Positions 17,981-26,180 of a stretch of DNA of 64,000 nt are shown piece after piece. The first letter of the stretch is position 1, and each line of letters opens with the position of its first letter. Location of the stretch: the NCBI GenBank assembly GCA_020171895.1, contig JAIVAN010000005.1:368465-432464 (forward strand). Direction: 5' to 3'. Source of the stretch: Bacillus timonensis. GTDB lineage: Bacteria; Bacillota; Bacilli; Bacillales; Bacillaceae_L. The notes below the pieces were generated by a model. It made no database searches, had not been told where the DNA came from, and saw only the letters and a list, made by a program, of their open reading frames with translations. Made by a program: the position numbers and the translations under genes.

Positions 17981-19285
17981 ATGATGTTAAATGGTCAAAG
18001 AGTAAATATTTTTCATCCTTTAATGAATTTAGGTAAGTTATTTTTACCAAGCTCTTTGTTGAATTATTATCCTCCACAGTTTAATTTGCTGAATCCAATT
18101 GTTCATATTACTAAGAAGGCCATAAAGCAACAGTTCCAAGTTGGGGTTATCGCTTTTAATATTGTGAACAAAAAAGAAATTATGAATCAAGTAGGTCATG
18201 AAAGAGACACCTTTGATTTAAAATTAAAGAGTCAATTAAAACAACTTGTTAAAAAGAATGTTCTAAAAGAAAATTTTCTGTTTCTGCATGATCATTATGG
18301 AGAAGAGCTTTATTTATTGATAAAAATTAATCAAGATCATACATCAGTAACTGACTTAGATATGCTAATAAAAATGCTGAAAAAAGAATTGAGAAAAAAT
18401 ATTTGTTTAGCATATCCAGGCTTTAGAATTGAAATTGAAACAGGGTACATGTTTGTTGAAGTCAATGAGTTTGAACCTTTTGAAAAATCATTGTTTAAAG
18501 CGCATCAACAAGCGTTAGCAATGTCAGAGAAGAGAATCGAATCAAAATATAATGTAATGGTATATCATATAAATAAAATCATAAAAAATAAGGATATCTC
18601 ATTGCTGGCACAGCCTATTATTGATGTATCGACGAAAGAAATTAAGGCATGGGAAATTCTTACTAGAGGTCCTAAAGGGACAAGCTATGAAAGCCCAGTT
18701 CACCTTTTTAGCATTGCTAGTCAAACTGGATTATTATATGAGTTGGAGCTAATTGTTCTTGAAAAAGCGCTAAAGTTAATTGTTGAGACGAATGTTAAGC
18801 ACGATGTTTTTATTAATTTTACTCCTAGAACTTTAGGGAATCATAGGTTTACAAGAGCTGTGAAGAAACTTCTCTTGAAATATCCTCAAATAGACCCAAA
18901 ACGGATTATTTTTGAAATTACAGAACGCGATGAAATTGAAGAATTAGAATTTTTTATTGCGAATATAAGAAGATTACGTTCACTTGGGTTTCAAATAGCT
19001 GTAGATGATACTGGTGCAGGATATGCAAGTCTTCATACAATTAGTGAAATTATGCCTGAAATTATTAAAATAGACCGCTCAGTCATTCAAAATATTGATA
19101 CGAACGCAGTGAAAGAGTCGATGTTAAAAGGTCTTTTACTAATTGCGAAAGAAACAGGTTCTTTAGTTGTAGCAGAGGGAATTGAAAAGGAAGAAGAAGC
19201 TGCAGTTCTTTTTAGAAATAACGTGGATTTAGCTCAAGGTTATTTTTATGCGAAGCCATGTACTATGGTCGCTGCTCCAATTTAA
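17981..19285 (+). CDS. EAL-domain cyclic-di-GMP phosphodiesterase with degenerate N-terminal domain
   Basis: 434 residues from ATG, after GAGGGGG at 17969-17975. Residues about 1-200 resemble a GGDEF-like fold without a recognisable GGDEF motif. The EAL domain (about 205-434) keeps the expected catalytic residues: E225 in EIL (EAL site), INFTPRTLG, EITERDEIE, DDTGAGYAS, IIKIDRS, VVAEGIE and AQGYFYAKP. I infer an active phosphodiesterase lowering cyclic di-GMP, possibly tuned by the N-terminal domain. No membrane segment is seen. It sits between a repeat cluster and yutE and has no counterpart at this locus in B. subtilis. Confidence 0.85.
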   Translation: MMLNGQRVNIFHPLMNLGKLFLPSSLLNYYPPQFNLLNPIVHITKKAIKQQFQVGVIAFNIVNKKEIMNQVGHERDTFDLKLKSQLKQLVKKNVLKENFLFLHDHYGEELYLLIKINQDHTSVTDLDMLIKMLKKELRKNICLAYPGFRIEIETGYMFVEVNEFEPFEKSLFKAHQQALAMSEKRIESKYNVMVYHINKIIKNKDISLLAQPIIDVSTKEIKAWEILTRGPKGTSYESPVHLFSIASQTGLLYELELIVLEKALKLIVETNVKHDVFINFTPRTLGNHRFTRAVKKLLLKYPQIDPKRIIFEITERDEIEELEFFIANIRRLRSLGFQIAVDDTGAGYASLHTISEIMPEIIKIDRSVIQNIDTNAVKESMLKGLLLIAKETGSLVVAEGIEKEEEAAVLFRNNVDLAQGYFYAKPCTMVAAPI

Positions 19286-19326
19286 TAATTGGTACTTTTT
19301 TTCGAAAATCGAAGGGAGCCTAATAA

Positions 19327-19764
19327 ATGTATTTCGTAGATAGAAAGAAGATAGAAGAAACTTTACATTTTTTAGATTCAATCATCGCTACTTTTGAAGA
19401 GCAAAAAGCATGGGAAACTAAAATGGAGAAACTGAGCCTAGAGCGGATAGGGCATCTCATGATTGAATCTGTGTTGGATGTGGGTAATGCGATGATCGAT
19501 GGGTTTATAATGCGTGACCCTGGAAGTTATGATGATATTATTGATATTCTAGAGGATGAAAAGGTTATAACGAAAGAGGATGCGGTCGAGTTAAAGGCTA
19601 TCATCGCATTGAGAAAGAACCTTGTACAAGACTATGTTTTTGTAAATAGTACTGAAGTGGTTAACGTTCTAAGTGAACACTTATCTAGTATGAAATCTTT
19701 TTCCCCATCTGTTAAACGATACTTAGAAAATGAACTTGGTCCGGTTTCTGCTTTTAAAAATTAA
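19327..19764 (+). CDS. yutE: HepT-like DUF86 protein YutE
   Basis: 145 residues, all-helical. The family start MYFVDRKKIEETL and SLERIGHLMIESVLDVGNAMIDGF, then IIDILEDEKVI and the tail RYLENELGPVSAF, identify YutE. DUF86/HepT proteins are toxins paired with MNT nucleotidyltransferases and carry an RX4-6HXY motif; here the corresponding site reads RKNLVQDY, with Gln where His is expected, and no MNT gene is adjacent. A housekeeping or inactive role is more likely than a toxin. Confidence 0.88.
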   Translation: MYFVDRKKIEETLHFLDSIIATFEEQKAWETKMEKLSLERIGHLMIESVLDVGNAMIDGFIMRDPGSYDDIIDILEDEKVITKEDAVELKAIIALRKNLVQDYVFVNSTEVVNVLSEHLSSMKSFSPSVKRYLENELGPVSAFKN

Positions 19765-19768
19765 CCAT

Positions 19769-19812
19769 GGATTTGACACATTTATTCTTACCTGTGTCGA
19801 ATCCTTTTTTGT
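19769..19812 (+). terminator. Terminator of yutE
   Basis: GGATTTGACACA pairs with TGTGTCGAATCC (one G-U), followed by TTTTTT. Confidence 0.88.
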
Positions 19813-19940
19813 ACTTTAGAAATGAATAATTGCGACACTGTTCTTCGCTTAATTGCTCGTTATTTGGCAGGACTTCTTAGTCAAAAATATGAGCAAGGTG
19901 AGTAATAAAAACGATCAATGTAGAAGGAGCTATTGAACCG

Positions 19941-20711
19941 ATGAAAAAATACCGTGGTTTTTTAATTGACTTAGATGGAACGATGTATCGAGGGACAGAA
20001 CGAATTGAGGCAGCAAGTGATTTTGTGAAAACACTACGCAAAAAAAAATTACCGTATTTATTCGTGACAAATAATTCCTCTAAAATGCCTCAACAAGTGG
20101 CTGAGAAATTAAACCTCTTCGATATTCCTACAACAGAAGAACAAGTTTTTACGACTAGTCTTGCAACTGCAAATTTTATTTATGAAAAAAAACAAGACGC
20201 TAAAGTCTATGTGATAGGAGAAGAAGGAATTCGTAGTGCTTTATCTGAAAAGGGGTTCGAGTTGGTCGATGATCATCCAGATTTTGTTGTTGTTGGGATA
20301 GATCGTTCAATTACATACGAAAAACTTGCTAAAGCATGTTTAGCAGTTAGAAATGGAGCTGAGTTTATATCTACGAATGGAGATATTGCGATTCCAACTG
20401 AACGAGGTTTATTACCGGGAAATGGTTCATTAACTTCTGTCATTTCTGTATCAACAACTGTACAACCTACCTTTATTGGCAAGCCTGAGAGAGTAATTAT
20501 GGATCAAGCATTACAGGTACTTGGTACACCCTTAGAAGAAACATTAATGATTGGTGATAATTATGATACGGATATTTTAGCGGGAATGAATGCTGGATTA
20601 GATACACTTCTCGTTCATACAGGTGTAACTACAAGAGAACTTTTAAGCCGATATAAACAACAGCCCACCTACACAATAGATTCGCTTCAGGAATGGTTTG
20701 AATTGATTTAA
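19941..20711 (+). CDS. yutF: HAD-family (NagD-like) sugar phosphatase YutF
   Basis: 256 residues. HAD hydrolase with the nucleophile D10 in DLDGTMYRG, motif II VTNNSS, the class IIA cap, and the late motif MIGDNYDTDILAG. The NagD/YutF subfamily dephosphorylates small phosphorylated metabolites such as sugar acids. AAGGAG precedes the ATG by about 12 bases. Terminator at 20773-20804. Confidence 0.93.
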   Translation: MKKYRGFLIDLDGTMYRGTERIEAASDFVKTLRKKKLPYLFVTNNSSKMPQQVAEKLNLFDIPTTEEQVFTTSLATANFIYEKKQDAKVYVIGEEGIRSALSEKGFELVDDHPDFVVVGIDRSITYEKLAKACLAVRNGAEFISTNGDIAIPTERGLLPGNGSLTSVISVSTTVQPTFIGKPERVIMDQALQVLGTPLEETLMIGDNYDTDILAGMNAGLDTLLVHTGVTTRELLSRYKQQPTYTIDSLQEWFELI

Positions 20712-20772
20712 TAATGTATCTTGCTTATAAACCTTTTTAAAAAGCAATTCGTTTGCCAATATAGACACTAAA

Positions 20773-20804
20773 AAGGGGACAGACTTATTTCTGTCCCTTT
20801 TTCT
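20773..20804. terminator. Terminator between yutF and yutG
   Basis: AAGGGGACAGA pairs with TCTGTCCCTTTT, followed by T-rich sequence; A-rich sequence on the 5' side lets it work for the converging yutG too. Confidence 0.8.
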
Positions 20805-20833
20805 TATGAGGCCTATTAAGAATTACTATTGCT

Positions 20834-21334
20834 TCATTCAGTATTTGCGGCTCTGTGGGCAAGTCGGCTTGATGCAGCCGCAGCAATTGCACCTACTAAA
20901 TCATCTAGAAAAGTATGACACATACCAGAGGACTTGTCGTTTAATTTTTCAAGAATTCCTGGCTTCTTTTTGTCAATATAGCCATAGTTAGTGAATCCAA
21001 TTGATCCATAAACATTTACGATTGAAAAAGCTAATATTTCATCTACACCGTATAAGCCTTCATCCACTTGAATTGTTGAGAGTAAAGGTTCCTCAATTAA
21101 TCCCTTTTCTGCAAGGCGATCTAGCTGAATACCAGTAAGGATTGCGTTCTGAACCTCTCTTTTTGCTAAGACTCTGTCTACATTTTCTAAACAATCATCC
21201 ATTTTAAGGTCGGGATGATATTTTACTTGAAGATAATATACAAGATCGGCAATATCCTGTAAAGTGACTCCACGTTCTTGCAGCCAATTTCTTGCGGTCC
21301 TCTCAATATCACTCATTTTTTTATCTTCTGACAT
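20834..21334 (-). CDS. yutG: Phosphatidylglycerophosphatase A-like protein YutG
   Basis: 166 residues; ATG 21334 is preceded by GTGAGGG. The PgpA-like domain shows GVTLQDIADLVYYLQVKYHP, DEGLYGVDEILAFSIVNVYGSIGFTNYGYIDK, and FLDDLVGAIAAAASSRLAHR. The family removes phosphate from phosphatidylglycerophosphate; the short Firmicutes YutG forms are predicted but mostly unproven for this activity. It has no strong membrane segment. Converges with yutF. Confidence 0.88.
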   Translation of the reverse strand: MSEDKKMSDIERTARNWLQERGVTLQDIADLVYYLQVKYHPDLKMDDCLENVDRVLAKREVQNAILTGIQLDRLAEKGLIEEPLLSTIQVDEGLYGVDEILAFSIVNVYGSIGFTNYGYIDKKKPGILEKLNDKSSGMCHTFLDDLVGAIAAAASSRLAHRAANTE

Positions 21335-21540
21335 ATGACCCTCACCCATTCTCATTGAATTTCCTACTTTCTGTAGGTTGGTTTGATAGAATGATTAATT
21401 GTTTATGAAATATATTTCAGTTAAAGAAACTCTGTAACTTACTTATTCAGTTTTTCTATATTTCCTAAAGTTTATTACAAGTTCTACCCATTTTATTCAT
21501 ATAGTTGAAATAATAAGCTGTTTTGAAAAGGGGATTTAGA

Positions 21541-22554
21541 ATGAATAAACGTGTTCTTAAAGAAAAATGGGGTATTAACTGCGATACGACAACAATTATT
21601 GGTAAGTACGAAGCCTTCCTTTATAGAAATATATTATATATTATTGTTCCAGTTGAACAAATGGAACAAGATGAGCTATTAGAGTTGAAGCAATTAAGCG
21701 ATTTTATGATACAAAAAGGGGATTATACGGTAGCGTCCATGATGCAAACGAAAACGGGGACCTTTACCGATGATTTAAATGGGCAACAAGTCTTATTGCT
21801 GCGATATCCGTACCTACAAATGGCGAGGCCATCTGTTTCGATTGGTAAAAGTTTAGCTAAATTTCACGAAAAAGGGAGGACCTTTCCATACCAAGTTACA
21901 AAATGTAAACGAATTGGTGAGTGGAAGTATTTATGGGAAAGAAGACTTGATCAAATGGAGATGTTTTGGCAGGAAAAAATGAAGCAGAAACCGTCTGCAT
22001 ATTTTGAAAGGTTATTTGTAGAATCTTTTCCTTATTACATTGGACTAACTGAAAATGCCATTCAATATATTGTGGACACCGAACTAGATGACGATCCAGG
22101 GATGATTGATGCAGCAACTATTTGTTACCACCGCTTTACTCCAACTACTTGGGAAGAAATGAATCATATAAAATTACCAAATGAATGGGTATTTGATCAC
22201 TGCAGTAGAGACCTTTCAGAATTTATTAGATACAGTTATTTCAATGTGAATAGGAATGATTTATCAGAAGCAGGTAAGTTATTACATGATTATGAACAGG
22301 TGAAGCCATTAACTACTTTTTCGAAGAGGTTATTGTTTGCAAGATTATTATTCCCACTACATTATTTTGAATTAATTGAAGGGTACTATTTAGTACAAAA
22401 TGAAGAGAAACAAAGACCATATGAAGAGAAATTAGAAGAATGCTTAAATTCATCAAACGCATACGAACACTTTTTATCTAATCTTCAGCCTTTACTCGGT
22501 GAACAAAGAGTGAGTAAAAAAAATATACCTAAAGTAGATTGGCTTCTACGTTAG
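21541..22554 (+). CDS. yutH: Spore coat-associated protein YutH (CotS-like kinase fold)
   Basis: 337 residues from ATG; AAAAGGGG at 21527-21534 supports this start over an upstream TTG. CotS/YutH family: related to aminoglycoside phosphotransferases, with AKFHEKGR-like and TICYHRFTP segments but no clear intact catalytic loop. YutH proteins are spore-coat components made in the mother cell. Gene order yutG-yutH is conserved. Confidence 0.88.
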   Translation: MNKRVLKEKWGINCDTTTIIGKYEAFLYRNILYIIVPVEQMEQDELLELKQLSDFMIQKGDYTVASMMQTKTGTFTDDLNGQQVLLLRYPYLQMARPSVSIGKSLAKFHEKGRTFPYQVTKCKRIGEWKYLWERRLDQMEMFWQEKMKQKPSAYFERLFVESFPYYIGLTENAIQYIVDTELDDDPGMIDAATICYHRFTPTTWEEMNHIKLPNEWVFDHCSRDLSEFIRYSYFNVNRNDLSEAGKLLHDYEQVKPLTTFSKRLLFARLLFPLHYFELIEGYYLVQNEEKQRPYEEKLEECLNSSNAYEHFLSNLQPLLGEQRVSKKNIPKVDWLLR

Positions 22555-22638
22555 TAGGTGTTATTTAAGTTTCTCTTTGAACGTACAAGTGTGATACGAT
22601 ATGGAAAGATTGCTTGTATGATAAAGAGGTGTATTTCG

Positions 22639-23637
22639 TTGAAAAAGTTAGTCGTTTATGTAACAAGAAAGCTTCCAGATGATAGTATTCAAAGATTAAA
22701 GAGTCAATTTGAGGTAAAGATGTGGCCGATGGAAAACGAGGCAATTCCACGAGATGTATTACTTGAAGAAGTTCAAAAAGCAGATGCATTAATTACAATG
22801 CTATCAGATCAAATAGATAGACAAATCTTGAACCATGCTTCAAACGTGAAAGTCATTGCGAACCTAGCTGTTGGTTTTGATAATATAGATGTACATTATG
22901 CAACTGAAAAGGGAATTGCTATTTGTAACACACCAGATGTACTAACAGATACAACAGCAGACCTAACCTTTGGTTTATTGATGGCTACTGCGAGAAGGAT
23001 TGTAGAAGCAGATCAATATATTAAGAAGGGGCAATGGAGAGGATGGAGTCCTCTATTACTTGCGGGTCAAGATATTCATCATAAGACGATTGGTATAGTT
23101 GGTATGGGGAAAATTGGTGAAGTCGTCGCAAAACGAGCTACTGGCTTTGATATGGAAATTCTCTATCATAATCGTTCTCGAAATATGAATGCCGAGATAA
23201 AGTTAGGTGCTCAGTACTGCTCTTTTGAAGAGTTAATAAGTACTTCAGATTTTGTCGTATGTTTAACTCCTTTAACGTCGCAAACAAAAGAATTGTTTAA
23301 TAAAGCCGTTTTTAAGCAAATGAAAAGGTCAGCTATTTTTATTAATGCAGCAAGAGGAGCAGTGGTGAATGAGGCTGATTTATATGAAGCATTATTATCA
23401 GGTGAAATTGCTGGAGCGGGATTAGATGTTTTTGAGGTTGAGCCAATTGGAGCGGAGCATCCTCTTCTTACTTTACCGAATGTGGTTGCTTTACCTCACA
23501 TCGGAAGTTCTAGTTTTGATACGAGGATGAATATGATAGACCTTTGTTGTCGTAATATCATGCATGTTCTAACTGGTGAAGCGCCAGAAACAATAGTAAA
23601 TAAAGAATGGTTGCTTAAGCATATGAAGCATCTTTAA
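22639..23637 (+). CDS. D-isomer 2-hydroxyacid dehydrogenase (glyoxylate/hydroxypyruvate reductase type)
   Basis: 332 residues from TTG with GAGG 9 bases ahead; upstream in-frame starts lack a site. The NAD(P)-binding motif is GIVGMGKIGEVV, and the catalytic triad residues lie in NAARGAVV (Arg), FEVEPIG (Glu) and LPHIGSS (His). The GRHPR-like subfamily reduces glyoxylate or hydroxypyruvate; exact substrate is not decidable here. Closely follows yutH (85 bases), with a terminator after it. In B. subtilis hom follows yutH directly, so this gene is an insertion in the conserved order. Confidence 0.9.
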   Translation: MKKLVVYVTRKLPDDSIQRLKSQFEVKMWPMENEAIPRDVLLEEVQKADALITMLSDQIDRQILNHASNVKVIANLAVGFDNIDVHYATEKGIAICNTPDVLTDTTADLTFGLLMATARRIVEADQYIKKGQWRGWSPLLLAGQDIHHKTIGIVGMGKIGEVVAKRATGFDMEILYHNRSRNMNAEIKLGAQYCSFEELISTSDFVVCLTPLTSQTKELFNKAVFKQMKRSAIFINAARGAVVNEADLYEALLSGEIAGAGLDVFEVEPIGAEHPLLTLPNVVALPHIGSSSFDTRMNMIDLCCRNIMHVLTGEAPETIVNKEWLLKHMKHL

Positions 23638-23640
23638 CGC

Positions 23641-23671
23641 AAAACGCACAGGTTATACTTGTGCGTTTTTT
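23641..23671 (+). terminator. Terminator of the 2-hydroxyacid dehydrogenase gene
   Basis: AAAACGCACA pairs with TGTGCGTTTT, followed by T's. Repeat copy H starts 9 bases further on. Confidence 0.88.
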
Positions 23672-23679
23672 CATTGTTC

Positions 23680-23945
23680 TAACCTGAAAATACCACTCTG
23701 TATATGGGGTGTTAACCTTCGTTGCAGGACTCTTGCTTTCCGTGGGGCGCTCCTGGAGCCTCCTCGGCTTCGCCTGTGGGGTCTCCAGTCCAGCGCATTT
23801 CCCGCAGGAGTCTCGGTCCCTTCCACTTCGGTTAACACGCATGAATTATTTAAAATCCAACATTCTATAAACCCCAAAATCAAGATCGCATTTTCATCCT
23901 TCATGGTAAGAGTTATTAATTACGCATAAAGTTTTCTGAAAATAC
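23680..23945 (+). repeat. Palindromic intergenic repeat, copy H (full, single)
   Basis: Core between GTGTTAACC and GGTTAACAC, loop CGGCTTCGCCTG. The tail ends in a degenerate TCTGAAAATAC remnant. It occupies nearly the whole gap between the dehydrogenase terminator and the hom promoter. Confidence 0.88.
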
Positions 23946-23949
23946 ATAC

Positions 23950-23978
23950 TTGTAAAATAATTGAAAGAAACATATAAT
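23950..23978 (+). promoter_or_regulatory. Probable sigma-A promoter of hom
   Basis: TTGTAA at 23950-23955, a 17-base spacer and TATAAT at 23973-23978, 42 bases before the TTG start. It begins immediately after repeat copy H. Confidence 0.65.
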
Positions 23979-24020
23979 GTCCAATAATAGTTAAAAGTAG
24001 TGAAAGAAGGTGGAAAGTAG

Positions 24021-25307
24021 TTGAAACAAATAACGATTGGATTATTAGGTTTAGGAACTGTTGGGAGTGGAGTTATAACAATCTTGAAAAATCATCAAGA
24101 TAAGCTAATACATCAGGTTGGTTGTCCAATACATGTAAAAAAAATACTTATACAAGATATTGAAAAAGAAAGAAGAGTGCAAGTAGATTCTTCTTTGTTT
24201 ACAAAGAATGTAGAAGAAATCATCCACGATCCTGAAATTGATGTTGTCATTGAGGTAATGGGTGGGATTGAAGAAACAAGATCAATTCTTTTACAAGCAT
24301 TAGAAAGCAAAAAACATATCGTCACAGCGAATAAGGATCTAATGGCAGTATATGGACCTGAGTTACTTACAAAAGCAACAGAACATGGATGCGACTTGTT
24401 TTATGAAGCAAGTGTGGCTGGTGGAATACCGATACTTAGAAGCTTAGTGGATGGATTGGCATCAGACCGTATAACAAAGATGATGGGAATCGTAAATGGA
24501 ACGACAAATTTCATTTTAACTAAAATGAGTAATAACGGAAGTAGCTATGAAGAGGTCTTGCAAGAAGCACAACGTTTAGGATATGCAGAGGCTGATCCAA
24601 CCTCAGATGTTGAAGGGATAGATGCTGCAAGAAAAATGGCAATTATGTCTACTCTAGGGTTTTCCATGAATATTAACTTACAAGATGTAAATGTTGAAGG
24701 AATTACCGGAATATCAGAAGAGGACTTAAATTACAGTAAGCGGTTAGGTTATACAATGAAATTGATTGGCATGGCTAATCGAAATGGAGAAAAAGTCGAA
24801 GTAAGTGTTCAGCCAACACTTCTACCTGATAAACATCCTTTAGCGGCCGTTCAGGATGAATATAATGCTGTATACGTATACGGTGAGGCTGTAGGGGAAA
24901 CAATGTTTTACGGTCCAGGAGCGGGAAGTTTACCAACAGCAACTGCTGTTGTTTCTGATCTTGTCGGGATAATGAAAAATATGAGATTAGGTGTTAATGG
25001 TCGAAGCAGTGTATCGCCACAATATGAAAAAAAACTAAAAAGTGATAAGGAAATCTTTTCAAAATACTTTTTGCGAATTCACGTAAAAGACCAGGTAGGT
25101 GCTTTTGCAAAAATAACCACATTATTTTCAGAACGTGGTGTTAGTTTTGAAAAAATTCTACAACTTCCTTTAAAGGATGAGAAGATAGCCGAAATAGTGC
25201 TTGTTACTCATAGTGCATCACTGTTTGACTACAAAGAAATTTTACTACAACTTAGTGACCTGGAGGTTATTCAACAAGTGAAAAGTTCTTACCGAGTAGA
25301 GGGATAA
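24021..25307 (+). CDS. hom: Homoserine dehydrogenase
   Basis: 428 residues from TTG (GAAGGTGG upstream). Reduces aspartate semialdehyde to homoserine on the way to threonine and methionine. NAD(P)-binding GLLGLGTVGSGV, the ANKDLMA and YEASVAGGIPI core, MGIVNGTTNFILT, and EGIDAARKMAI are all present; a C-terminal ACT domain (about 350-428, FLRIHVKDQVGAFAKI) suggests threonine feedback. Unlike B. subtilis, thrC and thrB do not follow: a terminator at 25314 ends the unit. Confidence 0.95.
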   Translation: MKQITIGLLGLGTVGSGVITILKNHQDKLIHQVGCPIHVKKILIQDIEKERRVQVDSSLFTKNVEEIIHDPEIDVVIEVMGGIEETRSILLQALESKKHIVTANKDLMAVYGPELLTKATEHGCDLFYEASVAGGIPILRSLVDGLASDRITKMMGIVNGTTNFILTKMSNNGSSYEEVLQEAQRLGYAEADPTSDVEGIDAARKMAIMSTLGFSMNINLQDVNVEGITGISEEDLNYSKRLGYTMKLIGMANRNGEKVEVSVQPTLLPDKHPLAAVQDEYNAVYVYGEAVGETMFYGPGAGSLPTATAVVSDLVGIMKNMRLGVNGRSSVSPQYEKKLKSDKEIFSKYFLRIHVKDQVGAFAKITTLFSERGVSFEKILQLPLKDEKIAEIVLVTHSASLFDYKEILLQLSDLEVIQQVKSSYRVEG

Positions 25308-25313
25308 AAAGAA

Positions 25314-25350
25314 AAAAGCGATTCCCACGCGTAGTAGGAATCGCTTTTCA
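25314..25350. terminator. Bidirectional terminator between hom and yutI
   Basis: AAAAGCGATTCC pairs perfectly with GGAATCGCTTTT around an 11-base loop. Confidence 0.85.
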
Positions 25351-25364
25351 TATAAAAACATCTA

Positions 25365-25601
25365 TTAAAATACTTGTTCTACTTCAATGATGCCAGGAAC
25401 TTCCTCAAGTAAAGCACGCTCGATACCTGCTTTTAGCGTAATCGTTGAGCTTGGGCAACTACCACATGCACCTAGTAAACGTAATTTAACAATGCCATCT
25501 TCTACATCAACGAGTTCACAGTCCCCACCGTCACGAAGAAGAAATGGACGAAGCTTATCTAATACTTCCTGAACTTGTTCAATAATGCTTTCTTCAGCCA
25601 T
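25365..25601 (-). CDS. yutI: NifU-like Fe-S carrier protein YutI
   Basis: 78 residues, the C-terminal NifU domain alone (Nfu type). Conserved CxxC in [15 protein letters not shown] binds an Fe-S cluster for delivery to apoproteins. The Gly-rich [16 protein letters not shown] precedes it. AAAGGGG lies before the ATG. Functionally tied to the suf genes and YutM in this window. Confidence 0.94.
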   Translation of the reverse strand: MAEESIIEQVQEVLDKLRPFLLRDGGDCELVDVEDGIVKLRLLGACGSCPSSTITLKAGIERALLEEVPGIIEVEQVF

Positions 25602-25757
25602 TTAAATCTACCCCTTTCCTTATCTTTATTATAATCAATTTCGAAATAAAAATCTATTCAGCACTCTTGGTAATTTTCATTTATTTAGAGCGGAGGAATG
25701 TTTATTTCACCTCAAGTTTAGTACAATAGATGTAAAAAGAGAATGGAGAACTCATAT

Positions 25758-26087
25758 ATGAGCAATCAGAGTGCAGAAATTATCGTGTATGGAGCGGACG
25801 TACTTTGCCCAAGTTGTGTAAATTTACCATCTTCAAAAGAAACGTATGAATGGCTTCAAGCAGCTATTGCGAGAAAATTTCCTAATCAAGCTTTCCAGAT
25901 TACATACGTAGATATAAACAATCCACCTACTGGTGATCAAGAGAAACAGGAATTTGCACATCGTGTCATTGATGAAGACATGTTTTATCCAGTTGTTGTT
26001 TTAGGAGACAAAATAGTAGGTGAAGGTAATCCTAAGCTTAAAACAATTTATGCAGAATTAGAAAAAATCGGCTATAAAGCAGTATAA
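25758..26087 (+). CDS. yuzD: DUF1462 thioredoxin-like protein YuzD
   Basis: 109 residues from ATG 25758, 9 bases after GGAG; the ATG at 25743 lacks a site. Thioredoxin-like fold with a CPSC redox motif near the N-terminus (YGADVLCPSCVNLPS) and a cis-Pro region FYPVVVLGDKIVGEGNP. Proposed disulfide oxidoreductase, cytosolic, unproven. Divergent from yutI, terminator after it. Confidence 0.88.
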   Translation: MSNQSAEIIVYGADVLCPSCVNLPSSKETYEWLQAAIARKFPNQAFQITYVDINNPPTGDQEKQEFAHRVIDEDMFYPVVVLGDKIVGEGNPKLKTIYAELEKIGYKAV

Positions 26088-26093
26088 TTATAA

Positions 26094-26127
26094 AACACCC
26101 TTTTCAAAGTGAAAAGGGTGTTTATTT
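26094..26127. terminator. Terminator of yuzD
   Basis: AACACCCTTTTC pairs with GAAAAGGGTGTT, followed by TATTTATT. Confidence 0.82.
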
Positions 26128-26180
26128 ATTGAATTTGAATATTCGCATATACATGTTCCACAGGCAAATGCTTTATTAAA

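Noticed and set aside
23938..24020. T-box or SAM riboswitch ahead of hom
   Set aside because: Only about 40 bases separate the promoter from the start, too short for either, and no T-box or S-box sequence is present.
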